From Chaunax sp. Z400 (Eukaryota; Chordata; Actinopteri; Lophiiformes; Chaunacidae): a stretch of DNA of 64,000 nt. The stretch is from positions 22,350,810 through 22,414,809 of the forward strand of contig CM075187.1 in assembly GCA_037577475.1 (NCBI GenBank), read 5' to 3'. A model generated the notes under the pieces. That model ran no database searches, was not told the DNA's origin, and saw only the letters and a program-made list of their open reading frames with translations. The first letter of the stretch is position 1, and the number at the start of each line of letters is the position of its first letter. This document shows positions 51,801 through 63,515 of this stretch, one piece after another. The position numbers and the translations under genes are program-made.

Positions 51801-54800
51801 TTCAATAACAGAAACACAGACAATTATATTATACATATACTATATTAATAAGACTGAAGAGCCGTGTCTCAAAAACAAACATGTTTGGAATATGTACGTG
51901 TTGACAGTGGAAAAGTGTCTTAATGTATTATAGTTAAACAGTGTGCATAATCCAAAAGATAAACCGTCAATACGGTGCTCAGAAGCAAAAAAATACGTAA
52001 ATATTTCTTGTTGATGAAGGGAAACATCTGCAGGACGGCTTCATGTTGATGTCTGACGTAGAATATATTATTTCCTATACGTTTGTCTTATAAATAAGTT
52101 AATTTCTTGCATAATAACCTGGAAAATAGTGCACTTCGAAGCTTAGTGCTACATTGTAGTGCTAACTTTGAAAGTATAAATATGCATACAGAGACGGAGC
52201 AAGGATTTCAGTTCTGGGAGGTCAGATTACTAATACCAGAGTAATTAATAACAGAGGTTAATACTGCTTGCCTAAAAACACTGGGTGAGAAGTTCCATCC
52301 CAAAGTCCTGATCTGAAATCAAAAATAGTGGTGCTTACCTCGGAGGGTTGTTCTTGGTTTCGATTGGACACCACGCAGATACCTCACAGGTTTTCCTCAA
52401 CACGTCAAACTTCACACATGATCCTGTCTGAATCCCTGCAGGGGGAAAACAAACAGGCCTGCATTTAAACCCCACTGATTCTGTCAGAATGGAGTTTGAA
52501 AGGCTGAAGGTTTGATATCTGCTGCAGCTGATGAAGTGATAAAGAGTCTCAGCACGTCTAGTGCACTGCTGCCTGAAAGCACAATATTAATGGTACATTC
52601 CTCTGCTTCTAGTGGAGACAGGTGTCGGGTACCAACCCACTTAGGACAAGGAAAGTATTGCTGTGACAGCATAGTAGTGGGATAACAGAGCCTCCTATTC
52701 AAAATGACTCCAAAACTCACGTAAAGGGGCCTCTACTATAGGGTGTCCACAGCTGAATGACCACTACAGTTAAAATAAGTCAGGAATGATACCACAATCA
52801 GGTTGAGCATAGGGATAAATCTGGTTACTGACCTGCAGGTGTGGAGTTACCCACATTACATAAAGGATGAGAAACGAGTCTGGATTTTTTGTTTCTTCAA
52901 AACTGAACTAAAATTAACCTGGAATTGTTGTCAGAGCAACAAGTCATAAAACCCAAATCTGCATACAGTAAGTGCAACTTAAGATTTATTACCTCTGTCA
53001 AGGAGGCTATGTTTTCACCAGCATCAGCTTGTTTGTTTGTTTGTTAGCAGGATTACACAAAAACTTATTGACAAATTTTCATGAGGATAAAGAGGATAAA
53101 GATAAAGATCTATTACTTTATTTCTTTAACATTGTGAGATAAGGACAAGTCATCGCAGGGTCAACACATAAACAAACAATCATTCACGCTCACATTCACA
53201 CCTACGGGCAATTTAGAGTCATTATTTCAATTAAACGGCGTGTTTTTGGAGGAAGCTGCAGCACCTGGAGGGAAGCCATGCAGACATGGGAGAACATGTA
53301 AACTCCACACAGTAAAGCATAAATGTTCTTATTCACTGTTATTATGATGCAGTTTGCAGGTGAAACAAAAACGAAGTATTTTATAAATATTTAGTCTTGG
53401 AATAAATGTCATTTTTAATATGTGGATTTGTTATTTTCATTCATATTATAATTTTACTCCCATCATTGAAAATGTTTCTATCTGTATCCATTCGTTATGA
53501 CAGATCTAATGCACAATGGTTTTATTAGGTTCATTATTTGAATTTGTATTATGGTTTAATTTAATTTAAGGAGGCTGTTGTGCTTTGGCGGAGGTATGTC
53601 CTCTACTGAGTACCCCTCTGGTTTCTTGTGTGCATGTAAGTGTACCGAGAGTGAGGTTACTGTACCATGGCTGTGCTGATCCCAGGCTCCTTTCTCACAG
53701 TCTTTATCAGTACGACACAATCTTCCCTTCAAGGGAACCTGAAATATAAACACTGCTACAAAATAAGAAGGGTTTGTTTTCTATTCATCTCGATCATCGT
53801 ACCATTAGCGGCACTTTTAATCTGGTTGTATTCAGGATGAACTAACAGATGACCTCAGCTACTTAAAATGTCATGATAAGTAATAATATTAAGGATGATG
53901 ATGGTGATAAAAGAGCACCTCTGGGCATTTTCCCTGCTTCTGATTCTTTGTCACAATGACATTGGTCACCACAAAGAAGGAGTTTTTGTTCTAGAAAGTG
54001 ACACAAAAAAAACATATTTAAATTCTCCTCTTTGCCAAAGACCCAACATCCAGATGAATGAGGGTCCAGAGGACCAAACTACTACCTGTGATGGCCCGCT
54101 GTAGTCCACCACATCCCAGACGGCGTCCCCGACCCCAGGCAGGTGAGTCTGAGCTACACCCTTCACCTTGGTGGTGACAGAGCTCACCACCATGTCAAAG
54201 TCCTGGTACTTTCGGTTCCACAACATCATGATGCTGCAACAGAACGAGCAAAAAGTCATGTTTAGGGCTGCAACAATTATTTTTCTTTTTATCATCCATT
54301 CATCTGCAAGCGCTCTTGAATTAAGTTGAAAAATAGTGAAAAGATTTTTCCCCAATGTCCATGTTGTCATCTTTTTTTTCCCAAAATTCAAATATATGAA
54401 GTTTGCAATGATATTAAACAGAAAAAAACAGCAAATCTTAACACTGAGGAAACAGCATATAATATTTAACATTTCTTAAAAAAGAAAAAAAAAGATTAAA
54501 GAGTTGTTATCGATCAATCAGTCATCATTACAGGTGCCTCTGACGCTTCAATTTTAAGGCATTTGGTTTCCTGTGTTGAGTTCATACTTCAGTTTGGACG
54601 CCCAGTGTGCGACTGAAGGAAAAAACACATTTTAAGGATTTTTTTGCGGCAGTTCGTCTTCATTTAAACTCAAGTGTACTTCATGTATTTATATTTCACA
54701 GTTCGGTCTTCCTCTGTAAGAACACCGTTAACGGAACATGTGACTGTGAGTAACTGAGAAGGAGGCGCTGATCTGTGCGGCCGCTCCCTGAACACAGAGC

Positions 54801-54982
54801 GGCGAACACATCAACACATCAACACATGCGGGGGCTGAAATATTTCGCATGTTCACTCACCAGATAAACAGCAGGATGAATCCGTTCAGACTCCACTTCA
54901 TGGAGCCGAGCCGGACGCTCTGGATCCGGACCAGTTTGTTGGTTTCATACTGACACAGACTGCGAACAATGCAGCAAGGCAT
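45322..54982 (-). CDS. p2rx7: P2X purinoceptor 7, 13 coding exons
   Basis: This is an ATP-gated trimeric cation channel of the plasma membrane. Exons on the minus strand are 54982-54861, 54233-54086, 53990-53919, 53738-53666, 52435-52339, 51764-51684, 51261-51126, 50783-50647, 49713-49623, 49327-49262, 47059-46955, 46821-46714 and 45825-45322. All borders are GT-AG and the phase is continuous, giving 579 residues (human P2X7 has 595). TM1 is about 30-48. The ATP-site residues are present: K63 and K65 in TKVKG, T182 in ENFTVL, N287-F288-R289 and K306. All ten ectodomain cysteines are present. TM2 is about 325-351. The long C-terminal tail, with a CYS-rich ballast domain, identifies P2X7 over P2X4 or P2X5. 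Known roles are inflammasome activation and large-pore signalling by high extracellular ATP. Introns hold a SINE and other repeats. Confidence 0.96.
46355..46690. repeat. Dispersed repeat pieces in p2rx7 intron 12
   Basis: CCATGCTCCACC (46351-46362) and, further right, AATGGGTTCCCTCCTAGCAC with GTAGCTTTTGTGTAATCC are parts of a fish repeat that normally reads CCATGCTCCACC, CAAATTTCATG, then AGTAGTTTTTGTGTAATCCTG. Two partly overlapping diverged copies are present in the same orientation. Confidence 0.55.
46955..47059 (-). CDS. p2rx7: p2rx7 exon 11, end of TM2 and shortened anchor
   Basis: 35 codons, in phase at both ends. They begin TTMLIDWLIG, which completes TM2, and continue TSCYSADVGQNYIERKVEPV. 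In mammals the corresponding stretch is about 13 residues longer and holds a run of palmitoylated cysteines (the C-cys anchor). Here a single cysteine, C354, remains. The acceptor is preceded by a TG repeat. Confidence 0.9.
47072..47090 (+). repeat. (CA)n next to p2rx7 exon 11
   Basis: Nine CA units on the plus strand. On the gene strand they form a TG run ending 13 bases before the exon 11 acceptor AG. Confidence 0.9.
47095..49261 (-). other. p2rx7 intron 10
   Basis: The longest p2rx7 intron (47060-49261). Short frames on both strands have no family resemblance. No recognised repeat apart from simple AT-rich patches near 48725-48770. Confidence 0.7.
49840..50028 (-). mobile_element. tRNA-derived SINE in p2rx7 intron 8
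   Basis: The minus strand reads GGGGCGCGCCCCATGTACCG, then GGCTATAGTCCTC, a B box GGGTTCGATTCC (49978-49967), and a tRNA-unrelated body with CATTTCCTGTCAGCTCTTCA ending in CTATCAATAAAATAGAA. This is the common fish SINE whose head is GCGCAGTGGTTAGAGC; that first part is missing, so the copy is truncated at its 5' end. It has the same orientation as p2rx7. It brings an AATAAA in the sense direction into the intron. Confidence 0.85.
52990..53625 (+). repeat. Composite dispersed repeat in p2rx7 intron 4
   Basis: The left end reads CTCTGTCAAGGAGGCTATGT, CTTGTTTGTTTGTTTGTTAG and GCAGGATTACACAAAAACTT. The right end reads GCTTTGGCGGAGGTATG and CTCTACTGAGTAC. These are the two ends of one very common teleost repeat. 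A second repeat lies between them at 53170-53315: CACACCTACGGGCAATTTAGAG, then GTTTTTGGAGGAAGC and GGAGAACATGTAAACTCCAC, so it appears nested. Confidence 0.7.
54861..54982 (-). CDS. p2rx7: p2rx7 exon 1, start codon and TM1
   Basis: It encodes MPCCIVRSLCQYETNKLVRI and the following juxtamembrane residues through FILLFI. QYETNK.TRIQS is the P2X7 N-terminal signature that controls desensitisation, and it fixes this ATG as the start. Cysteines at positions 3, 4 and 10 keep the palmitoylation-type pattern near TM1. The donor is CTG|GTGAGT. Confidence 0.95.
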
Positions 54983-55140
54983 TATCCTCTGCTGCTGGAC
55001 TCTGGGCTGTTCAGAAAGATTTGTCTCAGAGAAGGAGGAATCTGACTACTGACTCTTCTTCCTGTGTGGACGGTCACATGGCCAGAGTTCTGCAGCTGCT
55101 CTGATTCAGACAGCAGCTGCAGCAGCAGCACACAGAGCCG
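54983..55140 (-). promoter_or_regulatory. p2rx7: p2rx7 5' UTR and promoter-proximal region
   Basis: GC-rich compared with flanking DNA, with a CAGCAG/CTGCTG patch at 55090-55130. No clear TATA box at a useful distance, so the transcription start cannot be placed. Confidence 0.3.
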
Positions 55141-55259
55141 GCCCAAGCCTTTATGGGGCCCTAAGGAGAATTTGAATTGGGGGGCCCACCATCACCATCA
55201 CCTATGCTGTCAATGCTTAATCGTTCACACACTGTAAATCTAACATATTCATAATAAAT

Positions 55260-55278
55260 CTTATTAATAATAATAATG

Positions 55279-55327
<49 letters not shown>

Positions 55328-55440
55328 TAATAATAATGAACAAAACTGTATTTATAGAGCACTTCTCATACAAGAGATGTAGGATACAGTGCTTTACAAT
55401 AAAAATAAATTTTCTCATAAGTAAATAAGTAACTAAACTA
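55260..55440 (+). repeat. (AAT)n-linked interspersed repeat, copy 2
   Basis: About 25 TAA/AAT units (55263-55337) are followed by TGTATTTATAGAGCACTTCT and CAGTGCTTTACAATAAAAAT, then a run of AAGTAAATAAGT-type units. It is the same composition and orientation as the copy at 13268-13425. Confidence 0.75.
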
Positions 55441-55444
55441 AATA

Positions 55445-57000
55445 ACTAAATAAGTAGCATAACTAAATAAGTGGTTCTCAAGGCTTCTTTTTTTATGTGT
55501 ATACATATTTTCTTCTATTTCAGGAGCTCTCAGGTGGTGCAGATGAGACTCTCACCAACTGAGGGGTGAAAAAAAATTCTGTGCAAACTTGAATGACCAC
55601 CGTACATCCACGGAGATGAAAGATTCCTTTTCCATTTTCTTGTTTTGTATTATTGAGTCATCCATTGTTAAGTGTCAAAATTACATTTTGATCATAGAAT
55701 TGATAAATCATACCATTTGTATAGATTCACGCCCATCCAGGGGGGAAATTAAAAATCTCACACGTGGCGGAGAAGAGAAGTAATTCAACAAGAATGATGA
55801 AGACAAATTATAATATGTGGCAAAAGCTGTAGTCATGTAAATTACTTAGTGTAAAAAAAACATTTCAGCAATGTTCTAATGAGGTCAGTCACTGACATTT
55901 GGAGGAACTAGTACAACAAGTGCCACTTTGCACATACATACTTCCAATGTCTAAATGATGTCTGTCTCTTCTTCATCTCAGATGGTCAACAAATAAATAT
56001 GATGTTGTTTATATTATGTAGAACTTCAGGCCTCAACATTCAACACTCTGAGTTTGTTGTCTTCTAATTCTGACTCTACTTTTATTTTTGTTTTTAGAGT
56101 GTAGGTTCGGTTTAAAACTGCTCTGATGCTCTGGAAACATTTTGTAGCAGCACTGGTGAGTCCAAACAAATTAATTATTGTTCAGCTTTTTAAAATCAAA
56201 AATGCTTCAACTTCTAACAAGAAGCTCTCCTCTAATTTATCACATTTCACTTGGAAGATATGATGAAAGAAACATTCAGTGCGACAGATAACAGATGACA
56301 GATGACTTGAGCTCTTTGTTCTCCCACTCACTCTGATCATAAACATGAACATTACACTGACTTTTATCCTGCCTTAGGAACACGTTACATTTCATTATCA
56401 CTAAGTCTCCACATCTGACTCGGTGTGTTACATTAACACACAAGACTGCACATAAAGAATAATCACTGTTATAGAAAATAAAGGTGGAAACACTGCAGGG
56501 TGAATGTGTTTTATTCTTAACATCTTGGCCAGTTCTTATTCTGCTCTGAGAATCAGTCTGGATTACATTGACTGAATGACATGCAAATGATGAAGGACCT
56601 GACCTCAGAATGAAGTCATAAAACACAAATATTGTTGTGAGGATGATATAACAACAAGATCACCATGACAACAATTAGAGACACAAATACACACATAAAA
56701 ATGCAGACATAACCAAAAACAAAACACATGCATGCTCAGAATGCATTCCAGGTCAACAGGAAAATCTGTAACAGCTCAGTTTATAGTCAAGGTCTTTTGT
56801 GTAAATGAACAAAGCAGTGAGGTGGCCGACCGAAGCGATGTCTAATTTCTGTTTTCATATGCAGGAACGTTTACTGACAACTCATAGGCAACAGATTTGC
56901 ATGCTGGGTATTTCATTTCCTCTGAAAGGACCTGGACATGTTATTCTGCTCCAAAGCTGGAAGAAATTCAGCATTCATCTCTGTTGGGTCTCTGCAACCA
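55445..57000. other. Intergenic, nothing recognised
   Basis: No gene recognised. Short chance frames only. Confidence 0.4.
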
Positions 57001-57546
57001 TGTTTGGACCTGCTGATCTGAAGTTGTGTGGCTCCGCTCTCTTGCTGGTCCTGCTCGCTAACGTCGTCGACCTCTGGGCCATGCTGATTCTGCAGTTCAA
57101 GTCTGGAGGTTTGAAAAGAAACATGGTCATCATCATCTGGTTCATCTCATTATGGCAACATCCTGCTGCAGATCTCCACCTTCGTCCTTGTGGCCTCTGT
57201 CTGGGCTGGGGTGCTCTGCTGGCCAGTCATTCTGTTTGTGAGGCTCAGCAGCAGCTCGGCAGCTTGTCCTCTACTGCATGAGGGTTTTGAGCTTCTCTTC
57301 AATGGTCCTCAGAATGCTCAAGGAGAACATCTCAGCCTGAACGTCACTCTGGTGGTGACTTTACTGACCTCCTGTGTAATGTTCTCTCCTTTCCTCTACC
57401 TCCATTTCCAAAGAAAAGCTCTCGTTTCAAACATGACAGAAAAGGCTGCTTGTGTCATCAGAAAGCCTCTGTTCCCCGCCTGGGTTTGCAGGCTGACAGC
57501 AGCTCTGGTCTGGGTTTACCTCACTATACACTGCTCACCAAGTTGA
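57001..57546 (+). pseudogene. Frameshifted hydrophobic membrane-protein ORF, unidentified
   Basis: The first frame, from ATG 57000-57002, encodes MFGPADLKLCGSALLLVLLA and a membrane segment, then KSGGLKRNMVIIIWFISL. Near 57150 the hydrophobic pattern jumps one frame and continues YGNILLQISTFVLVASVWAG, CWPVILFVRL, a sequon (NVT) and another segment LVVTLLTSCVMFSPFLYL, to a TGA at 57544-57546. Together these would make about 180 residues with four or five membrane helices. The TM1, short basic loop, TM2 with an xxNxxLQ motif recalls type 2 taste receptors or other 7TM chemoreceptors, but no diagnostic motif confirms it and the length is short. It is either a pseudogene or carries a sequence error. 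AATAAA at 58271-58276 could end a transcript. Confidence 0.4.
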
Positions 57547-57549
57547 TGT

Positions 57550-58780
57550 GACAAAATAAGGCAGGATATGCAGTATATACACTGTACAAACATTTTAATG
57601 TTGATATGAGAATAATAAAGAGGGAGATGCATTAGTTGGATCAGAAAAAAATAATACTTTTTTCTTCCAATATGTGAAATTGTAAGAAAATTCTTTTTCA
57701 GGGAGGACATCTGCCAGATATGGAGGAAGAAGCCTCACATGACTATCAATGATTTTGAATAGTCTAGCCTTGCTGAGTTTAGTGATGTGATGATGATGAT
57801 TATAATGTTATACGTTTTTAAACAAATTTCTCCATTGCGATTTGTCCTTGTCTGGAAAATAATCAAACCATTCTAGAAACAATCAAAGTAATTTCTATGT
57901 CTGTGATGTAACATTTATGTTGCATTGAAGTAGCAGCAAGTTTAAAGATGAAGTTAATATTATGTGTTTGCAAATGACTCATGATGCAAGACGACCCTAA
58001 TGGGAAAAGAAGTGACTGGGTGTCACCTTCCCCAGGTTATACGTGAAGACGGCCCTTTACAGGCTTTTACGTTTAGTTTTATAGTTAAAGAGTTATGATT
58101 TGATTATCTTCTAAATGTGTTTACTCAGCCATACTCTTTTGTACCTTTTACTAAAATCATATATGTTCTAAAATAAAATATACAGTATATTGCTCTTAAG
58201 GGGTGCGTCTCCCACAGTGAAGTGTTGTCGTTGAGGGTTGTTGCGGTTCCACCTGATCACCAATAGAGGTCAATAAAGGCCTTGAGTTCCTGATTACATG
58301 TTGAAGTTCACATCAGTTCATGTTTGAATCTGTGCAGTGGACGTCATTCCTGCTGGTGATATATAGTTTTGTTTACAGGGGAGATGACACAGATGTAGTT
58401 ATGAGACAGATGGGTGATTTCTGTAGACTCTGTGAGTCACCTCCACCTGGAAAACAAAAACAAAGAGGTCAGTGTGTCAATTCAACAGACTGACTGACTA
58501 GACGTTTTTCCACAGTGTCCTGAACCCAGTAATACCAGCATGAAACTAGAGAAAGGTTGAGGTTATTTTAGGATACTTATGCAACTACTCTGAATGTTTA
58601 ATTAAAAAACCAAGTAAAACAATACAGCAGACAACCATTACCTCAGGAGATACCAGCACAAGGTCACTAAACATTCCCATATGAGCTTTATCAGGAAACA
58701 TTCAGAAGTATACACTTGTTATTTATTATAAACAGATCGTAAATGACAATTACACTCATTACAAGCGGTTTTATTTTTAT
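57550..58780. other. Intergenic, nothing recognised
   Basis: A pyrimidine tract with TTTTCCAG on the minus strand near 58448 precedes a 23-codon open stretch, too short to call. No gene is annotated. Confidence 0.4.
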
Positions 58781-58799
58781 TGTAATTGTTGATGGGTGG

Positions 58800-58990
58800 T
58801 GATGTAAAGTAGATAAGAATATTTACTGAACTGTAATTAAATACAATTTGGAACATACTTATGCTTCTCTTGAAGGTTTTTTTTTTCGTTCTCTGCTCCT
58901 TTATATTTTTACTTCACTACATTTTAGAGGTAACTATAGTATTTTTTACTTAAAGTTATTAGTTATTCTTGTGATGTGATATTTATGTAT
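58800..58990 (+). repeat. Dispersed family, copy 4
   Basis: ATTTTTACTTCACTACATTTTAGAGG (58905-58930) followed by GTATTTTTTACTTAAAGTTATTAG resembles the TACTTCTACTCCACTACATCTCAGATG and GTACTTTTTATTCC order at 42460-42500. Confidence 0.5.
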
Positions 58991-58999
58991 GTTTTATTA

Positions 59000-61855
59000 T
59001 ATGTTTTATTCTAACCCTTTTGATAGAATTGGGTTTTCACATATTATTTTGTGACTGCTCTTAATCCTCTTTGCTCTTTGTTTATTTGGCTTCTTAGTTG
59101 TGTTTTTCCCTCAAGCGCGAGTCACATGATAAGCATCTTGACTTTTGGCCTTACTTGCACTTGTGTTGTTTAATGCACAATTCTTTCCTTATGTCTAAAC
59201 CATTTCATGAACCGGAGGAAGGCATGACAATCACAAAAGATGTATGATAATAATTTAACTCAGACCTATGAGCCAAAGTCAATAAATAATCAATAATCTC
59301 TTTAAACCTCTGTGTATGTGCTGTGATGACGACTTTCTTTAATTTGAACCACTACTTTTTCCACAGGCTACGTAACAACAAGTTCCTTTTAAAAAGAATA
59401 TATTAAATAGCCTAGATACCTAAGATTAAACATTTGGTTTATGGAGCTGGTAGCACTGCACAGTATGGTAAGGGATTAGGTAACAGAAAAGATTAGAAGT
59501 CCTGACTAACTTGCACCAAGTTTCTACACCAGCATAATAATTGTATTATTAATGCCAATGGAGAAAAAATTCTATAACACACTGTAACACTACAAACTGC
59601 CTATGCCGGCAATTTGCAGTGCCAATTTAGTCCACTGCTTTGTGTCCATGTGAGTTCCTTTAGTTGGTATTAGGTAACACATCCCTCAGGTGAGTCTAGG
59701 TCCCCACCCTTTAACACCTAAACAATGGTGTAACTTACTTACTGAGGCTGCTGGATTTTCCAGAACAATCTGTCATGTCAAGTTTTTATAAAAGCGTCTC
59801 TGTACAAACACATAGCCAGTTTAACACTAAGACAGCTGTGCTGAAAATTCCTTGTGACACTTGATAAAACAAGACTGGAAAGAAACCTGAGCAATTAATG
59901 AGGGTTTTTTATAAACTATAGCTGCAGTGCAAATGGCTCAGCAGGTCAACATCTGCTGCCAACAGAGTTGCACACTTTACACCATAATAACAAAGCAGCT
60001 CGCTGTTGGACAAGAGCCCAAGTTGACTATTTATAAGGCAAATGATTGGCTCGTTGTGAAATAGAATACTCTTGAATGACATGCAGAGTAGTTAAAGCTT
60101 CACTGTGGACAAGGCCTCAAACTATTGAGCTGAGGCGAGGGGTGATGCCCTTTGGTAGTGGGAGCTATAAGAACTAAGACTCAAGAAAAAGATCAATGAC
60201 AGCAAATAATCACTTGTCAAATATAGAAAACAAATAAACATTTATGTACAAACAGTGGAAATTTGTGTCATATGTCATTTATCTAATAATATGCATATAC
60301 AAATACATTTGAAGTTGGATATAATACCAATTTACACGCATAAATGTGCATACAGCACATATACACATCAAAGACACGTTCAATAATTATGTCGTGCAGC
60401 TGCTGAGTTAAAGTACCATCACCTTTTTTAGTCCCATGCAGAAACTGACTGTGTGCGATTTCTGGACCAGCTGCAGGTATTTTATCTTAATGCTGCAGCT
60501 ACGGCTAATGCATTGAACCTGAAGTAAAACTGCTTTGAAATACAAAATATCAACCATGCTCACAATTCAAACTCTCAAACAGCCACAACATCAAACTTAT
60601 CTGTGTCACAGAAACTGCAGCAAATTGATGTTTGACGTAAACTAGAAGCAGGAAAACTCATTATTTGACCGCAGACAATCCTGAGACACCCTTAAAGGAA
60701 AACCAAGATTAGCAGCAGGAGCTCACGTTTCTAGCTCTGGTTTGATCTCCGTTCTTTCCGCCTTCAGCCCTTTGGCCCTTTTGTTGTGGCTAGACCTGCC
60801 AGGGGTCAGCCGTGGTCATGCCAAAAGGGGAGAACGAGATTTAATGCCTTCAAACACACTAATAACCCCCACTGCGCTCCCCTAACTCCCTTCAGAGCCA
60901 TTTTTCATAGTTCTGCACACGGGCAGGCAGCTGGAGGTTGGTTGCTTCTATCCACGCGTCTGTTTTGCATTAAATTGGCACATGTGGTCTTTGTTTCGAG
61001 AAGCTCTGCTAATATGAACTTATGGATTTCTCAGGCAACGGATTAAGACAAACTTTGTTCAGGTCCAGTGTTTCACTCTAAGCAGAAAGTATCGTAATGA
61101 CAGGAAGCATATAATTTGATTTGAGCCTTTCATTAAAGATGACAGACATTGTATATCTGCGATGTGGAGCTGTTGATCTGTGAGGGACTTCGAATGTCAA
61201 TCCATTGCCTGATAAGAATCTGTTACCAAGATCATTCATGGTACATGTTTCAGCTCAAATATCACACATCAGAGTTCTACAGCTGGAAGATGGCGGAAAA
61301 CTCCTGGTTACTTTCTGTCCACGACTGAGATTTACACTCCAGGCTTTCACACAATGGCTCAGTGTTTGGCTCAGGGACACAGTCGGCTGAGGCAGCCATC
61401 AAACCTGTGACCTCTTTTATGACCAGACAACCTATTGAACCACCAGACCACCCTGCAACAACAGACAGTCACTGCAGACTTTAAACAAAGTTTGTTAAAA
61501 GATAAACTGGTGATAATCTGTATTCCTAAATCCCACAAAAGACGAAAACCAGCAGTGAAGGTATCTACTAACAAGTATTGTGTGTGTATCCAATGCATTA
61601 TATATATCTTATTCTTCTGTGCCATAGAGCTCCATTGTTGTCCAAACAGTATTTAAAAGATGTCAATGAGCCACTATCACTTTAAAGGTTTCTTATCCAC
61701 AATGGTTTAGAAGGCGAGGTACAAAGAACATTCTATCATATCAACATGATCATGATGTTTTTAAAGATTTGTATCTCCAGGGACCGTTGGGTTTACAGCA
61801 GCTAGGGTAGAAAATCAATATGTCATTGCCATTGGTCATTGCAGCCTGCAGAGTC
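59000..61855. other. Intergenic, nothing recognised
   Basis: AT-rich DNA with chance frames only. No known repeat recognised. Confidence 0.4.
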
Positions 61856-62080
61856 GGGCGATGGGGGCAGTGGCCTGGCCGTCGCTGCCGGCCTGCCAGC
61901 CGGGGAGCGTTTGGGGATGGAGGTTGAGGCACTCGGTGGGGGTTAGGCGCCTCCTGAGGACCTCAATGAGTCCAGATGAAGTGGCCAGCTACAAACAGCC
62001 CCTCATCCATTGGCCGCCCCCTACACAACCGGCTCCACCGTCACCCACAAGTCTCCCACAAAGTCTCTCACAAGCCTAGA
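61856..62080 (+). other. Small GC-rich island with a 72-codon open frame
   Basis: The GC content rises sharply against AT-rich flanks. A frame from ATG 61861 to TAG 62079 encodes a Pro/Ser/Arg-rich peptide with no recognisable motif. It could be an exon, a decayed repeat or a chance frame. No call on function. Confidence 0.25.
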
Positions 62081-62084
62081 TGCC

Positions 62085-63220
62085 ATCAGGATAGTGTAAC
62101 TACCAAGGGATTGAATCTTCTAGTCCTAGGAATAACTAACTAACTTAGTCAGACTCTGTTGGTTTTTGATTTGTTAACAACAAGATAAAAAATAGAATAA
62201 ATGCAGGATTATCCTTTAAAGTATCATTTTACAGCCTTTTATGATTCCTTCACATCATACAGGATGACTTTTACAAAGTTTCAGGTACAACAGCTCATTT
62301 TCCCCAAAGGAATGAATGTGCTGCCATGTATTCTTCTAAAATACAACAGACGTGTTTCAAAAAGCAGGATAACACCTTATAAAGCCAATGGTTTCCTGTC
62401 TGTGATGGATTGTGTTACACTCTGCTTCCCTTCAGAAATTATTTTTACCTTGTCCAAGAGCACGTCAGCTGTGGAAATGAGGTGATAAAGGTGGTCCAGG
62501 AATTAAACCAGCAAACATTACAACACAAACTGTCTTCTCCAACCTCAAAGTCTTTAAGTCTTTAAGTCTTTAAATGAAAAACTAAATTCATGAATACAAT
62601 TTGGGATTTACTGGGATATGTAAGCAAAGAAATGAACATGGGAAATGTTGCGAGGGTTAACCAAGTCCTTGGAATAAACAGCATCCGTCACACACGTGCA
62701 AACACCAACTCACAGAATGGCCATGCTGTGCACTGTTTATGTCCTATATTGTTTTTATTCCGATTTCATCAAAAGAAAATCACTGAGCAACAGTATGATG
62801 ATCTGCACATGTGATAAACAGACCGACAATTCCAGTCATATCACACCAGCATCAGGACCAAATGGAAACCACAAATCTTTTCATGTGAAAATATCCTCAG
62901 CTTGATTTACAAAGAGATAGCAAAACAAGAATTTAATGTAGGCCATGAACCGACTTGCAGGTGTCAGATTGTGATAGTTGTTATGTAAATATTACTATGT
63001 ATATTATATGTTTTAAATAATACAAACTGTATACTTGAATGGTTACTGTATGTCTTCTATGAAGGGTTTGTCCATGTAAAGGTGAGCTGTATAAAGTATG
63101 AACTCCTCTTGTTAGAAAAATCCTTTCCAGAGGTTCATACTTGAGTTGGATCAGTATGTGTGTGAATAGATTAGTGCATGTGTTAAAGTAGAAGTTCCAA
63201 TACAACTCCTTCTCAGACAC
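62085..63220. other. Intergenic, nothing recognised
   Basis: AT-rich, with a three-unit AAGTCTTT repeat near 62547-62571. No gene. Confidence 0.4.
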
Positions 63221-63224
63221 TGCT

Positions 63225-63515
63225 GTTCAGTAGGTGGTGTTTAATTGCAGGTCTAATATGAAGGGTTTCGTGGCATCTAGTGGTGAGATTGCAGATTGTA
63301 ACCAACTGAATACACCTCCACTATCCCTGCACTGCCAAGAAAGTAGGAGAAACTACAATGGAAACACAAAAAACATGAAGATCCTTCACTAGAGTCGCTC
63401 TTGGATTTGAAACATGTCAGCGCAACACATCAGACCACATGAAAAAGGACTCTCCCCATATAAAGGGCTCACTCTACCTTAACAAAAACACAATGATATG
63501 ATAAGATCATTCTCG
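63225..63515 (+). repeat. Dispersed teleost repeat
   Basis: The order GTGTTTAATTGCAG, GGCATCTAGTGGTGAGATTG, CAGATTGTAACCAACTGAATAC, AAGTAGGAGAAACTAC, AAAAAGGACTC, ATAAAGGGCTCACTCTACC and AACAAAAACACAATGA is that of an abundant interspersed repeat in percomorph fish. The copy looks nearly full length but diverged. Class unknown. Confidence 0.7.

Noticed and set aside
53966..54472. 168-codon minus-strand frame over p2rx7 exon 2
   Set aside because: Only 54233-54086 is coding. The rest reads through introns 1 and 2.
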